A stretch of DNA of 12,824 bases from Alphaproteobacteria bacterium. GTDB lineage: Bacteria; Pseudomonadota; Alphaproteobacteria; Micropepsales; Micropepsaceae. The stretch spans positions 1 through 12,824 of the forward strand of contig CANBZE010000027.1 in assembly GCA_947373775.1 (NCBI GenBank), read 5' to 3'. Both the position numbers and the translations under genes were made by a program. Numbering within the stretch: the first letter of the stretch is position 1; every line of letters starts with the position of its first letter. The notes under the pieces are model-generated. The model searched no databases, was not told where the DNA came from, and saw nothing but the letters and a program-made list of their open reading frames with translations. Below, piece by piece: positions 1 through 6,002 of the stretch.

Positions 1-1092
1 GAAGCCGACATGGAACATAAGCTCAAAGCCGGTGACCTGGGCCTTGATGCCGGTGTCTTGCAAAATTTTCGCGATACCGTCACGCAGCTTCACGCCGCGC
101 TTGGACGAAGTTTCATAATGTTCCGGAGTCAGCGCCTTCTGGGTCGCCACCATCGCCGCCATGGTCACGGGCTGGGAATTGAAAGTGCCGCCATGCAGCA
201 CCCCGCCGGTGGCGAACAGGTCCAGCAGATCGGCGCGGCCCACCAAGGCCGCCACCGGAAAACCATTGGCCACCGCCTTGGCGACCAGAGACATGTCCGG
301 TGTCACGCCAAAGCGCGCCTGTGCGCCGCTGCGGCCCAGGCGAAACCCGGTAATCACTTCATCGAAGATCAAAATCGCGCCGTGCTTGGCGCAAGCAGCC
401 TTCGCACCTTCCAGATAGCCGGGAGCCGCCTGGATGGCGCCCTGGTTGCACATGGCCGGCTCCATGATCACGCCGGCGATATCGCCCTTGGCCAGGCGCG
501 CTTCCAGCCTGGCCAGATCGTTCCAGCCGATGACGTCCAGACCGGCAGCATCGATGGGGTCTTGTCCCTCGCTGCCCGGCACCAGCACCGGCGCGTCTTC
601 CGGGCCGGCCGCATTCTGGGCCGGCGCGGTGGACCACAGGATATTGTCGAACCAGCCGTGATAATGGCCTTCGAATTTCAGGATGATGCGCTTGCCCGTG
701 GCGGCACGCGCCAGGCGGAACGCAGCCTGCGCCACTTCGGAACCCGAGGAGCCGAAGCGGATGCGCTGGGCCGACGGGATGCGCTCGCACAGGATTTTGG
801 CAGCTTCGAATTCGATTTCGGACTGGCCGGCATAGAGGATGCCCTTGTCCACCTGGTCCTTGACTGCCTGCTGCACGGTTTTTGGCGAATGACCCAGGAT
901 CATGGCGCCCATGCCGCAGTAATAGTCGATCAGCTTGTTGCCATCGACATCGAACAGATACGCCCCCTCGCCGCGCTCAAATACCAGCGGCCCGCCCGCC
1001 ATGCCGATGCGGAAGTTGCTGTTGATGCCGCCGGCAATGTGCCGGGCATTCTCCGCGATCAGCGCCGCGGAGCGGTCGAAAGACAATGACAT
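1..1092 (-). CDS. Class III PLP-dependent aminotransferase, glutamate-1-semialdehyde aminomutase-like (C-terminus cut by window edge)
   Basis: The first 364 residues are visible; the C-terminal 60-90 residues expected for the family lie beyond the left edge, so no stop codon is seen. The N-terminal region (GGINSNFR, then a GxYLFDVDGNKLIDY-type segment) and the middle match the fold-type I, class III aminotransferases, nearest to glutamate-1-semialdehyde 2,1-aminomutases. Seen: the PLP phosphate-binding GSSGSE run, the GHYHGW motif, the pyridine-nitrogen aspartate D244 in FDEVITGFR, and the Schiff-base lysine K272 in VAKAVANGFP. The start ATG follows an AGGGG ribosome site by about six bases. 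It is divergent from the serine hydrolase gene across 111 bp. Alphaproteobacteria normally make aminolevulinate with ALA synthase, so a heme role (hemL) is not assumed; aminotransferases acting on other amino or keto substrates share these motifs. The family call is firm and the substrate is unknown. Confidence 0.88.
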   Translation of the reverse strand, partial: MSLSFDRSAALIAENARHIAGGINSNFRIGMAGGPLVFERGEGAYLFDVDGNKLIDYYCGMGAMILGHSPKTVQQAVKDQVDKGILYAGQSEIEFEAAKILCERIPSAQRIRFGSSGSEVAQAAFRLARAATGKRIILKFEGHYHGWFDNILWSTAPAQNAAGPEDAPVLVPGSEGQDPIDAAGLDVIGWNDLARLEARLAKGDIAGVIMEPAMCNQGAIQAAPGYLEGAKAACAKHGAILIFDEVITGFRLGRSGAQARFGVTPDMSLVAKAVANGFPVAALVGRADLLDLFATGGVLHGGTFNSQPVTMAAMVATQKALTPEHYETSSKRGVKLRDGIAKILQDTGIKAQVTGFELMFHVGF

Positions 1093-1122
1093 GCAAATCC
1101 CCTGATCTTTTTGTTATGCCAA

Positions 1123-1151
1123 AGCCTATTCCGGCCAGGCATTCCGGGCAA
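1123..1151 (-). promoter_or_regulatory. Putative promoter of the aminotransferase gene
   Basis: On the minus strand, TTGCCC (1151-1146) and TAGGCT (1128-1123) are separated by exactly 17 bases, and the predicted start point would lie about 25 bases before the ATG. Both boxes are only partial matches to the sigma-70 consensus. The tRNA-Arg gene has an almost identical pair (TTGCCT, 17 bases, TAGGTT), which raises confidence slightly. Confidence 0.35.
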
Positions 1152-1152
1152 A

Positions 1153-1181
1153 TTGACAAAGCGCCGCCATCGCCGGAAGCT
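1153..1181 (+). promoter_or_regulatory. Putative promoter of the hydrolase/NHL operon
   Basis: A perfect -35 box TTGACA lies at 1153-1158, about 46 bases before the hydrolase start. The -10 position at 17 bases (GAAGCT, 1176-1181) is a poor match, so only the -35 half is persuasive. It lies next to and partly overlaps the divergent aminotransferase promoter, so the two could interfere with each other. Confidence 0.33.
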
Positions 1182-1203
1182 TGGCAAAAAGGGCGGGAAA
1201 ATC

Positions 1204-2397
1204 ATGCGACATATAACTTATGCGCTTTTGGGCGCTGCGCTGCTGAACCTGTCGCCAGCGCTGGCGGCCGATTATTTCCCGCCCAAAGGCGAGGTCTGGG
1301 CCACCCACACCCCCGCCCAGGAAAAGCTGGACGCCGCCAAGCTGAAAGCGGCGATCGATTACGCCATCTCCGCGGAGCTGACCTATCCGCCCGAGCTGGC
1401 CAAAGTCGCCGACATCCGCGACCTGCGCGTTTCGGTACCGCTGAAATATGCCGGCGAGGCGTTCAACACCCCCATCGGGCCGCTGAAGGCCCATGCGCCA
1501 GCGAACGGCATCATTATCCGCCACGGTTACATCGTCGCCGAATGGGGCAAGACCCATGACGTGGACATGACCTTTTCGGTGACCAAGACGTTTTTGTCGT
1601 CCACCGCCGGTGTGGCGTTCGACAAAGGCATGATCAAGAACATCAACGATCCTGTGATCGATTATGTGAAGCCGACGCCGGATTTCCTGCTGCCCCACAA
1701 CCAGCCCATCACCTGGAACGACATGCTGCGCCAGCAGTCGGGCTGGATCGGCACCATGTGGGGCAAGCCCTGGTGGGCGGATCGTCCCGACAACGGCAAG
1801 CCTTACAGCGAGCTGGTCAAAGGCCCGCCGCCGGTGGGCAAGGCGTGGAAATACAATGACGTGCGAGTGAACGCGCTGGCCCTGGCGCTGACCCATTTGT
1901 GGAAGCGCCCGCTGCCAGAGGTGCTGAAGGAATATGTCGCCGATCCCATCGGCATGTCGGATGCCTGGCATTGGGAAGGCTATGACAATGCCTTCACGCA
2001 AATCGACGGTAAGCGCATCAAGGTCGTCAGCGGCGGCGGCCATTGGGGCGGCGGCATGTTCATCTCGGCGCGCGACCAGGCGCGGCTGGGTCTGCTCGGC
2101 CTCAACAAGGGCAAGTGGGGCGGCAAGACGGTGTTGTCGGACAAGTGGGTGGCGATGGCGCGCACCCCCACCGTGCCCAATCCCGGCTACGGCTTCTGCA
2201 ACTGGTACCTGAACACCGGCAAGCAGCGCTATCCGGCGGCGCGCGAGGACAGCCTTTCCTACAATGGCGACGGCGCCAACATCATCTTTGTGGATTATCA
2301 GCACGACATGGTGGCGGTGGTGCGCTGGATCGATGGCGACAAGATGAAGGAATTCGTGCGCCTGCTGATCGCTGCAACCAACGAACCGGCGCCGTAA
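1204..2397 (+). CDS. Exported serine hydrolase of the beta-lactamase / penicillin-binding protein family (class C-like fold)
   Basis: A 397-residue protein. Residues 1-21 form a Sec signal peptide ending in ALA before ADYF, which supports the ATG at 1204 rather than an in-frame ATG 93 bases upstream. A purine-rich GGGCGGGAAA site precedes it. The Ser-x-x-Lys catalytic motif is S125-V-T-K128. Y217-N-D-V takes the place of the Tyr-x-Asn motif, and GGGHWGGG around H280 probably supplies the third active-site strand motif. The segment from about 285 to 325 (ARDQARLGLLGL, then VLSDKWV) is the usual C-terminal helix region of this superfamily. Members include class C beta-lactamases, D-aminopeptidases, esterases and 6-aminohexanoate hydrolases, so the substrate cannot be read from sequence. 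It probably acts in the periplasm. The NHL gene begins one base after its stop, so the two are almost certainly co-transcribed. Confidence 0.88.
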   Translation: MRHITYALLGAALLNLSPALAADYFPPKGEVWATHTPAQEKLDAAKLKAAIDYAISAELTYPPELAKVADIRDLRVSVPLKYAGEAFNTPIGPLKAHAPANGIIIRHGYIVAEWGKTHDVDMTFSVTKTFLSSTAGVAFDKGMIKNINDPVIDYVKPTPDFLLPHNQPITWNDMLRQQSGWIGTMWGKPWWADRPDNGKPYSELVKGPPPVGKAWKYNDVRVNALALALTHLWKRPLPEVLKEYVADPIGMSDAWHWEGYDNAFTQIDGKRIKVVSGGGHWGGGMFISARDQARLGLLGLNKGKWGGKTVLSDKWVAMARTPTVPNPGYGFCNWYLNTGKQRYPAAREDSLSYNGDGANIIFVDYQHDMVAVVRWIDGDKMKEFVRLLIAATNEPAP

Positions 2398-2398
2398 A

Positions 2399-3475
2399 AT
2401 GAACCTGAGCCGCCGCACGACGATCACTGCCGGGCTGGCATTCGCCACCGGTGCGCGCGCAGCAGAAAAGCATATCGTCACAATCGTGGGATCAGGCATT
2501 CAGGGCGTGGCGCAGGAGGGTGACGCGGCGCTGAACACCAGGCTCGACCAGCCCTATGGCGTGTGCATCGGGCCCGACGGCGCGCTCTATTGGGCCGATT
2601 TCGGCAGCAATCGCGTGCTGAGAATGACATCCGGCAAAGTGTCGGTGGTGGCGGGCAACACCATGAAGGGCCATGCCGGTGATGGCGAAAAGGCGGTCGC
2701 CGCACAGCTCAGCGCCCCGCACGAAGTGCGCTTTGACAGAAGCCGCAACATGCTGGTGGCGGAGCGGGATGCCAATGTGATCCGCAAAATCGAGGCGCGC
2801 ACGGGTAGAATTTTGACCTTCGCAGGCACCGGCACACCGGGTTTCGGCGGCGATGGCGGACCGGCGACGAACGCGCTGTTCAAACAGCCGCACAGCATCG
2901 CGCTGGACCGCGCCGACAATCTTTATATCTGCGATATCCAGAACAACCGCATCCGCCGCCGCGATGCCGCCACCGGCGTGATCACCACCTTCGCCGGCAA
3001 TGGCGAGGTGAGCGACACGCCGGACACAGCGCCGCTCACCGCACCGCTGCATGGACCGCGCTCCATCGACAGCGCGCCGGACGGCACCATGTATCTGATC
3101 CTGCGCGAGGGAAACAAAGTCTTCGCCATTGATCCGCGCAAGCAAACATTGACGCGCATCGCGGGCACCGGCGCCAAAGGCTATGGCGGCGATGGCGGAC
3201 CGGCGCGGGATGCGACCTGGAACGGTCCCAAGGGCATCGCCTATGCGCCGGACGGCAGTCTTTATATTTCCGACACCGAGAATCATGTGATCCGCCGCGT
3301 GTCGCTGCATGACGGCACGGTCTCAACCGTGGCGGGCACGGGGCTGCGCGGCGACGGGCCGGACGGCGATCCCCTGAAATGCGCGCTGGCGCGGCCGCAT
3401 GGATTGTTCGTCCATGCCGGCCTGCTTTACATCGGCGATTCCGAGAACCACCGCATCCGCGCCCTGAAAATTTAA
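2399..3475 (+). CDS. Exported NHL-repeat six-bladed beta-propeller protein
   Basis: A 358-residue protein starting one base after the hydrolase stop. No Shine-Dalgarno sequence is evident, which suggests translational coupling. The N-terminus MNLSRRTTITAG followed by GARA before AEK looks like a twin-arginine-type signal, although the residues after the RR pair are weak for Tat. Six NHL repeats are visible, each with the pattern P-x-(G/S)-(I/V)-x(5)-G-x-LY-(I/V)-x-D-x(2)-N-x-(I/V)-R, beginning near LDQPYGV, LSAPHEV, FKQPHSI, LHGPRSI, WNGPKGI and LARPHGL. They alternate with glycine-rich AGTGxxGxGGDGGPA linkers. Six blades would close one propeller and fill the whole mature protein, with no extra catalytic domain. 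NHL propellers bind proteins, peptides or glycans, and some family relatives are lyases. A binding or accessory role beside the hydrolase is inference. Confidence 0.87.
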   Translation: MNLSRRTTITAGLAFATGARAAEKHIVTIVGSGIQGVAQEGDAALNTRLDQPYGVCIGPDGALYWADFGSNRVLRMTSGKVSVVAGNTMKGHAGDGEKAVAAQLSAPHEVRFDRSRNMLVAERDANVIRKIEARTGRILTFAGTGTPGFGGDGGPATNALFKQPHSIALDRADNLYICDIQNNRIRRRDAATGVITTFAGNGEVSDTPDTAPLTAPLHGPRSIDSAPDGTMYLILREGNKVFAIDPRKQTLTRIAGTGAKGYGGDGGPARDATWNGPKGIAYAPDGSLYISDTENHVIRRVSLHDGTVSTVAGTGLRGDGPDGDPLKCALARPHGLFVHAGLLYIGDSENHRIRALKI

Positions 3476-3480
3476 GGCGT

Positions 3481-3516
3481 CTATTTGATATTCAGGCCCT
3501 ACTTGATATTCAAAAA
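3481..3516 (-). repeat. 18-bp tandem duplication at the 3' end of the SPFH gene
   Basis: Two adjacent 18-base units (3481-3498 and 3499-3516, plus strand) begin with CTATTTGATATTCA and CTACTTGATATTCA, 13 of 14 bases identical. On the minus strand they spell the last four codons and the stop of the SPFH gene (L-N-I-K-stop) twice in frame. The real stop is followed directly by a second, unused copy G-L-N-I-K-stop. Confidence 0.85.
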
Positions 3517-4359
3517 GGGCAGCACGTTGCCCGGCACCATGGTGGTGGGCAGCACGCCGTTCCACTTCTCGGACGCTACCAGGGTCGGCAGGCTGGGATT
3601 GTTGCGCAAAGCATCGCCCCGCGCCTGGATGGCGCCGGCTTCCGCCTTGCCCTGCACTTCGATCTGGTGCGCCTTGGCGTCGGCCGCCGCCTTCACTTCA
3701 TAGGCGGACGCATCGGCGTCGATGATGCGCTTCTGCTTGTCCGCTTCGGCCTGCTGCTGCTTGACGACCGCCTGCATGCGCGCCTCCACGGCGGTCTCAT
3801 ATTGGTTCGAAAAAGTTATGTCCTCGATCTGCACGCTGTCGACCACCAGCGGCCCGCTCACGGATTTGCGGATCGCGGCAAACACTTCGGCATTCAAAAG
3901 CGCGCGCTTCTGAATGGCATCGGCGGCGTCGAACTGGCCGAAGACATTCTTCACCTGTTCATAGGCCCGCGAATTGATGATGCGCGATTTCATGTTGATC
4001 AATGAGCCGAACTGCGCATAGACGGCGGAGGCGTCGGTGACGTGATAATTGACCGCCATCGCGATGGTTGCCGGCTGCTGGTCGCGCGAATAGGCCTGCA
4101 GCCTGTTGTCGCCGGCCTCCGTCTTCTCAAAAGCTTCCTTCTGGATCTGCACGGAGATCTTTTCGATGCTGTTGATCAGCGGCAGCTTGAAATGCAGTCC
4201 CGGTCCCGCTTCGCCGACGATTTTTCCCAGGCGCAGAATCACGCCGCGCTCGCCCTCATCGATCGTGTAGGAGGCCGAAAACAGGATCGCCAGCAGCGCG
4301 ATGACGCCGATGCCCGCGCCCACAGTGCCCTTGGGCAGCTTGTCGAAATCCACATTCAT
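3499..4359 (-). CDS. SPFH/band 7 (prohibitin-family) membrane protein
   Basis: A 286-residue protein from the ATG at 4359. A short cytoplasmic N-terminus (MNVDFDKLPKGT) is followed by one transmembrane segment at about 14-30. The SPFH core then opens with YTIDEGERGVILRLGK and PGLHFKLPLI, hallmarks of prohibitin/HflC-like proteins. A long Ala/Glu/Lys/Gln-rich helix at about 185-250 should form the coiled coil used for ring assembly. Family members form large membrane cages that regulate FtsH-type proteases or organise membrane domains; no ftsH or hflK partner lies in the window, so hflC is not assigned. An in-frame GTG at 4419 would add a Gly-rich 20-residue N-terminus (SPWSTPGGGGRK), but family length and start favour the ATG. 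No strong ribosome site is seen at either. It converges on the NHL gene with only 23 bp between stops. Confidence 0.86.
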   Translation of the reverse strand: MNVDFDKLPKGTVGAGIGVIALLAILFSASYTIDEGERGVILRLGKIVGEAGPGLHFKLPLINSIEKISVQIQKEAFEKTEAGDNRLQAYSRDQQPATIAMAVNYHVTDASAVYAQFGSLINMKSRIINSRAYEQVKNVFGQFDAADAIQKRALLNAEVFAAIRKSVSGPLVVDSVQIEDITFSNQYETAVEARMQAVVKQQQAEADKQKRIIDADASAYEVKAAADAKAHQIEVQGKAEAGAIQARGDALRNNPSLPTLVASEKWNGVLPTTMVPGNVLPFLNIK

Positions 4360-4612
4360 GTTCGGCAATTTTCTGCCGCCGCCGCCCGGCGTGCTCCAGG
4401 GACTGCTCAAGACGTGCACCGTGATGTTTCGTTTTGGTCGCTCACGAGGGGTTCATCCTTGTCTTGGAAATGACATTGCGCCTGAATGGCGGGTGGGCTT
4501 GCCGCGGCCGCGCCATTTCAATATGGCGGCACGCATGTGACGAAATGGTGATGGCGGCGAGAAGAACAGCCCCATGGCGGTTGTCCGTCTGCCCGGTGTC
4601 AAAACTAAGGCG
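4360..4612 (-). other. Noncoding spacer upstream of the SPFH gene
   Basis: This 253-bp stretch lies between the dienelactone hydrolase-family stop and the SPFH start, both on the minus strand. It contains no ORF resembling a protein. A perfect TTGACA (minus strand, 4602-4597) has no acceptable -10 box at 16-18 bases. A small hairpin, CGCCAT/ATGGCG with a six-base loop (4511-4528), has no T tract. The length suggests that the SPFH gene has its own promoter rather than relying on read-through. Confidence 0.45.
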
Positions 4613-5479
4613 TCAGCTCAGGCTGGTCTTGTATAGCTGGCTCAGCGCCGTCCAGGCGCGTTCGGCTTCCGCTTCGTTGTAGACCGCGCCGCCCTTGACG
4701 CACCAGCCATGATTGGCCTGGTACACATCCACTGTCGCGGTCTTGCCCGCGGTGGCGAAGGCGGCCTTCAGGTCATCCTTCATCTTCGGATTCTGCGCAT
4801 CGTCATTCTGCGCCTGGCAGATCAGGTAGGCGGCATTGGTCTTGGCGATCAGCAGGTGCGGGCTGTCCGGCTTGTCCGTCACCAGCCCGTTGCCGCCATG
4901 GAAGCTGCCGACCGCGCCGATGCGGCCCGGAACAGCGGCGGCGGCGCGGAACGACAGCGCCCCGCCCATGCAATAGCCCTGCACGCCGGCCTTGTGCGTC
5001 TTGCTGGTCTGCGGCTGCGCGTCCAGGAACGCCAGATAGGCGACAGCGTCGTGATCAATGCCGTCATTGGTCATGGCGCCGCGATAGCCCATCAGCTTGG
5101 CGCGCTGCTCGGGATTGGAGAAATCGAAATTGTCGCCAATCACCGGCGCCTTGGCCGAGCGGTAGAAAGGATTGGGCACCAGCACGACATAACCCTGGGC
5201 CGCCAAGCGCCGCCCCATGTCGCGGAAGGCTGGGCGCAGGCCCATGATGTCGGGCCACATCAGCACGGCGGCGTAGGTGCCCTTGGCCGCCGGATAAAAC
5301 AAAGCCGCGTCGCACATGCCGTCGGCGGTTTTCACCTGAACATCTTTTTCCACGACATTGGATTGAGCGAGTGCCGGATTGGCGGCGACACTGGCAGCGG
5401 CGACAGTCATGGCGGCAAAGCCGCGCCGCGAAAGCCGGGAATCGGTGACCAGGCCGGGGTGAATAAACTCATCGCACAT
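4613..5479 (-). CDS. Exported dienelactone hydrolase-family alpha/beta hydrolase
   Basis: A 288-residue protein with a convincing twin-arginine signal: SRRGFAAM at residues 17-24, a hydrophobic stretch, and ALA before Q39. The start ATG has a GGAGGA ribosome site a few bases upstream. The mature part is an alpha/beta hydrolase of the dienelactone hydrolase family. The nucleophile is C170 in GYCMGG, the family's Gly-x-Cys-x-Gly-Gly elbow. D226 or D227 in AQNDDAQ and H257 in NHGWC complete a Cys-Asp-His triad. The WPDIMGLRPAFRDMGRRLA segment near residues 75-95 is typical of the family. Classical members (clcD-type) are cytoplasmic and open dienelactones in chloroaromatic breakdown; no chlorocatechol genes are nearby, and the export signal argues for a different, probably periplasmic, ester or lactone substrate. 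Confidence 0.88.
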   Translation of the reverse strand: MCDEFIHPGLVTDSRLSRRGFAAMTVAAASVAANPALAQSNVVEKDVQVKTADGMCDAALFYPAAKGTYAAVLMWPDIMGLRPAFRDMGRRLAAQGYVVLVPNPFYRSAKAPVIGDNFDFSNPEQRAKLMGYRGAMTNDGIDHDAVAYLAFLDAQPQTSKTHKAGVQGYCMGGALSFRAAAAVPGRIGAVGSFHGGNGLVTDKPDSPHLLIAKTNAAYLICQAQNDDAQNPKMKDDLKAAFATAGKTATVDVYQANHGWCVKGGAVYNEAEAERAWTALSQLYKTSLS

Positions 5480-5508
5480 GATGTTCCTCCGTCGCGTTGG
5501 GACGGCGA

Positions 5509-5537
5509 AGCAGATGCGCGGGCCTGAAAACTGTCAA
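5509..5537 (-). promoter_or_regulatory. Putative promoter of the dienelactone hydrolase-family gene
   Basis: A perfect TTGACA occurs on the minus strand at 5537-5532. At 17 bases the -10 hexamer is TCTGCT (5514-5509), a weak match. The predicted transcript would start about 20-25 bases before the ATG. The -35 box is good and the -10 is not. Confidence 0.38.
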
Positions 5538-5599
5538 GCTGGTGGACGGATGGGTAATGGCGGATTGAGGATGTTTCGACCGCTTCGGCGGGCTTGCCT

Positions 5600-5645
5600 G
5601 CGCCATTTTTCCTTCGTCCGCATCGCGGACGAAGAAAAATGGCGC
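5600..5645. repeat. Long inverted repeat overlapping the 3' end of the tRNA-Arg gene
   Basis: The left arm 5600-5621 and right arm 5625-5645 are reverse complements over 21 base pairs, with a single extra C in the left arm and a three-base centre (ATC). The right arm includes the last acceptor-stem bases, the discriminator and the encoded CCA of the tRNA. The T5 and A5 runs lie inside the stem, T5 on the left and A5 on the right, so neither strand has a U tract after a hairpin. It is not a canonical intrinsic terminator. Confidence 0.9.
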
Positions 5646-5716
5646 ACCCGAAGAGATTCGAACTCCTGACCCCCAGATTCGTAGTCTGGTGCTCTATCCA
5701 GCTGAGCTACGGGTGC
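5640..5716 (-). tRNA. tRNA-Arg (anticodon ACG), CCA encoded
   Basis: The 77-base minus-strand cloverleaf is complete. Acceptor GCACCCG pairs with CGGGTGC, followed by discriminator G and a genomically encoded CCA. The D arm reads AGCTCAGCTGGATAGAGC. The anticodon stem CCAGA/TCTGG encloses the loop CTACGAA, giving anticodon ACG. The T arm contains GTTCGAATC. In bacteria the ACG anticodon is deaminated by TadA to ICG and reads CGU, CGC and CGA. The gene is solitary. Its 3' end is embedded in the long inverted repeat at 5600-5645. Confidence 0.97.
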
Positions 5717-5730
5717 GTTTTGAGGGCGCG

Positions 5731-5759
5731 AACCTATTCAGGACCCTCCCCAAAGGCAA
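5731..5759 (-). promoter_or_regulatory. Putative promoter of tRNA-Arg
   Basis: On the minus strand, TTGCCT (5759-5754) and TAGGTT (5736-5731) are 17 bases apart. The -10 ends 15 bases before the mature tRNA 5' end, which leaves room for a short leader removed by RNase P. The boxes are moderate consensus matches. Confidence 0.4.
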
Positions 5760-5862
5760 GGACCCCTGCCATCTGTCTGCGGCATCTGCGGCACACAACC
5801 CAGATTCCGCCCAAGTCACGGTGAAACGTGCAGTTTTCCACCCCAAGCGACGTTGTGCTCCC

Positions 5863-5891
5863 TTGTCGCCCCCCGCCCCTCTGGTTAAGAC
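5863..5891 (+). promoter_or_regulatory. Weak candidate promoter for the lipoprotein gene
   Basis: TTGTCG (5863-5868) and TAAGAC (5886-5891) are 17 bases apart. This is the best pair I could find in the 286 bp between the tRNA and the lipoprotein gene. Both boxes are weak. If used, the leader would be about 105 bases and would contain the nested hairpin at 5941-5985. Confidence 0.25.
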
Positions 5892-5940
5892 TGACAGCCA
5901 AGGTCCGCCAGCCGTAAAGGCGCGGACGGGGTTGGGTTTT

Positions 5941-5985
5941 GGCGCCATTCTCCAAGGTCGGCCGGTGGGGGCCGGGCATGGCGCC
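5941..5985 (+). promoter_or_regulatory. Nested hairpin in the lipoprotein 5' leader
   Basis: The outer arms GGCGCCAT (5941-5948) and ATGGCGCC (5978-5985) are perfect complements. Inside them CGGCC (5959-5963) pairs with GGCCG (5970-5974). The structure ends 17 bases before the ATG, just upstream of the GGAGAG ribosome site. No riboswitch family is recognised. Confidence 0.4.
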
Positions 5986-6002
5986 GGGCAGCGGAGAGCA
6001 TA

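Noticed and set aside
1111..1203. Upstream in-frame start for the serine hydrolase
   Set aside because: It would place 31 Arg/Lys-rich residues ahead of a normal Sec signal peptide and overlap the candidate promoter; the ATG at 1204 fits better.
1126..2499. Long open frame (457 codons) antisense to the hydrolase, and similar long frames at 10-1089 (+), 6015-6881 (-) and 10255-11397 (-)
   Set aside because: All lie opposite genes with clear family motifs, are rich in His, Arg, Gly and Ala without domain pattern, and follow from high third-position GC, which removes stops on the opposite strand.
5600..5716. tRNA 3' end as an integration (att) site of a mobile element
   Set aside because: The repeated tRNA-end sequence is inverted rather than direct, and no integrase or other mobile gene is nearby.
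5478..5824. Short plus-strand ORFs across the tRNA locus (5478-5669 and 5594-5824)
   Set aside because: They read through the antisense of the tRNA and the inverted repeat, and have no ribosome site or protein-like composition.
4510..5985. Three inverted repeats sharing GCGCCAT/ATGGCG ends (4511-4528, 5600-5645, 5941-5985) as a possible repeat family
   Set aside because: ATGGCGCC and its complement recur often in the window, largely as Met-Ala codons, and the interiors of the three structures are unrelated, so the shared ends are probably composition-driven.
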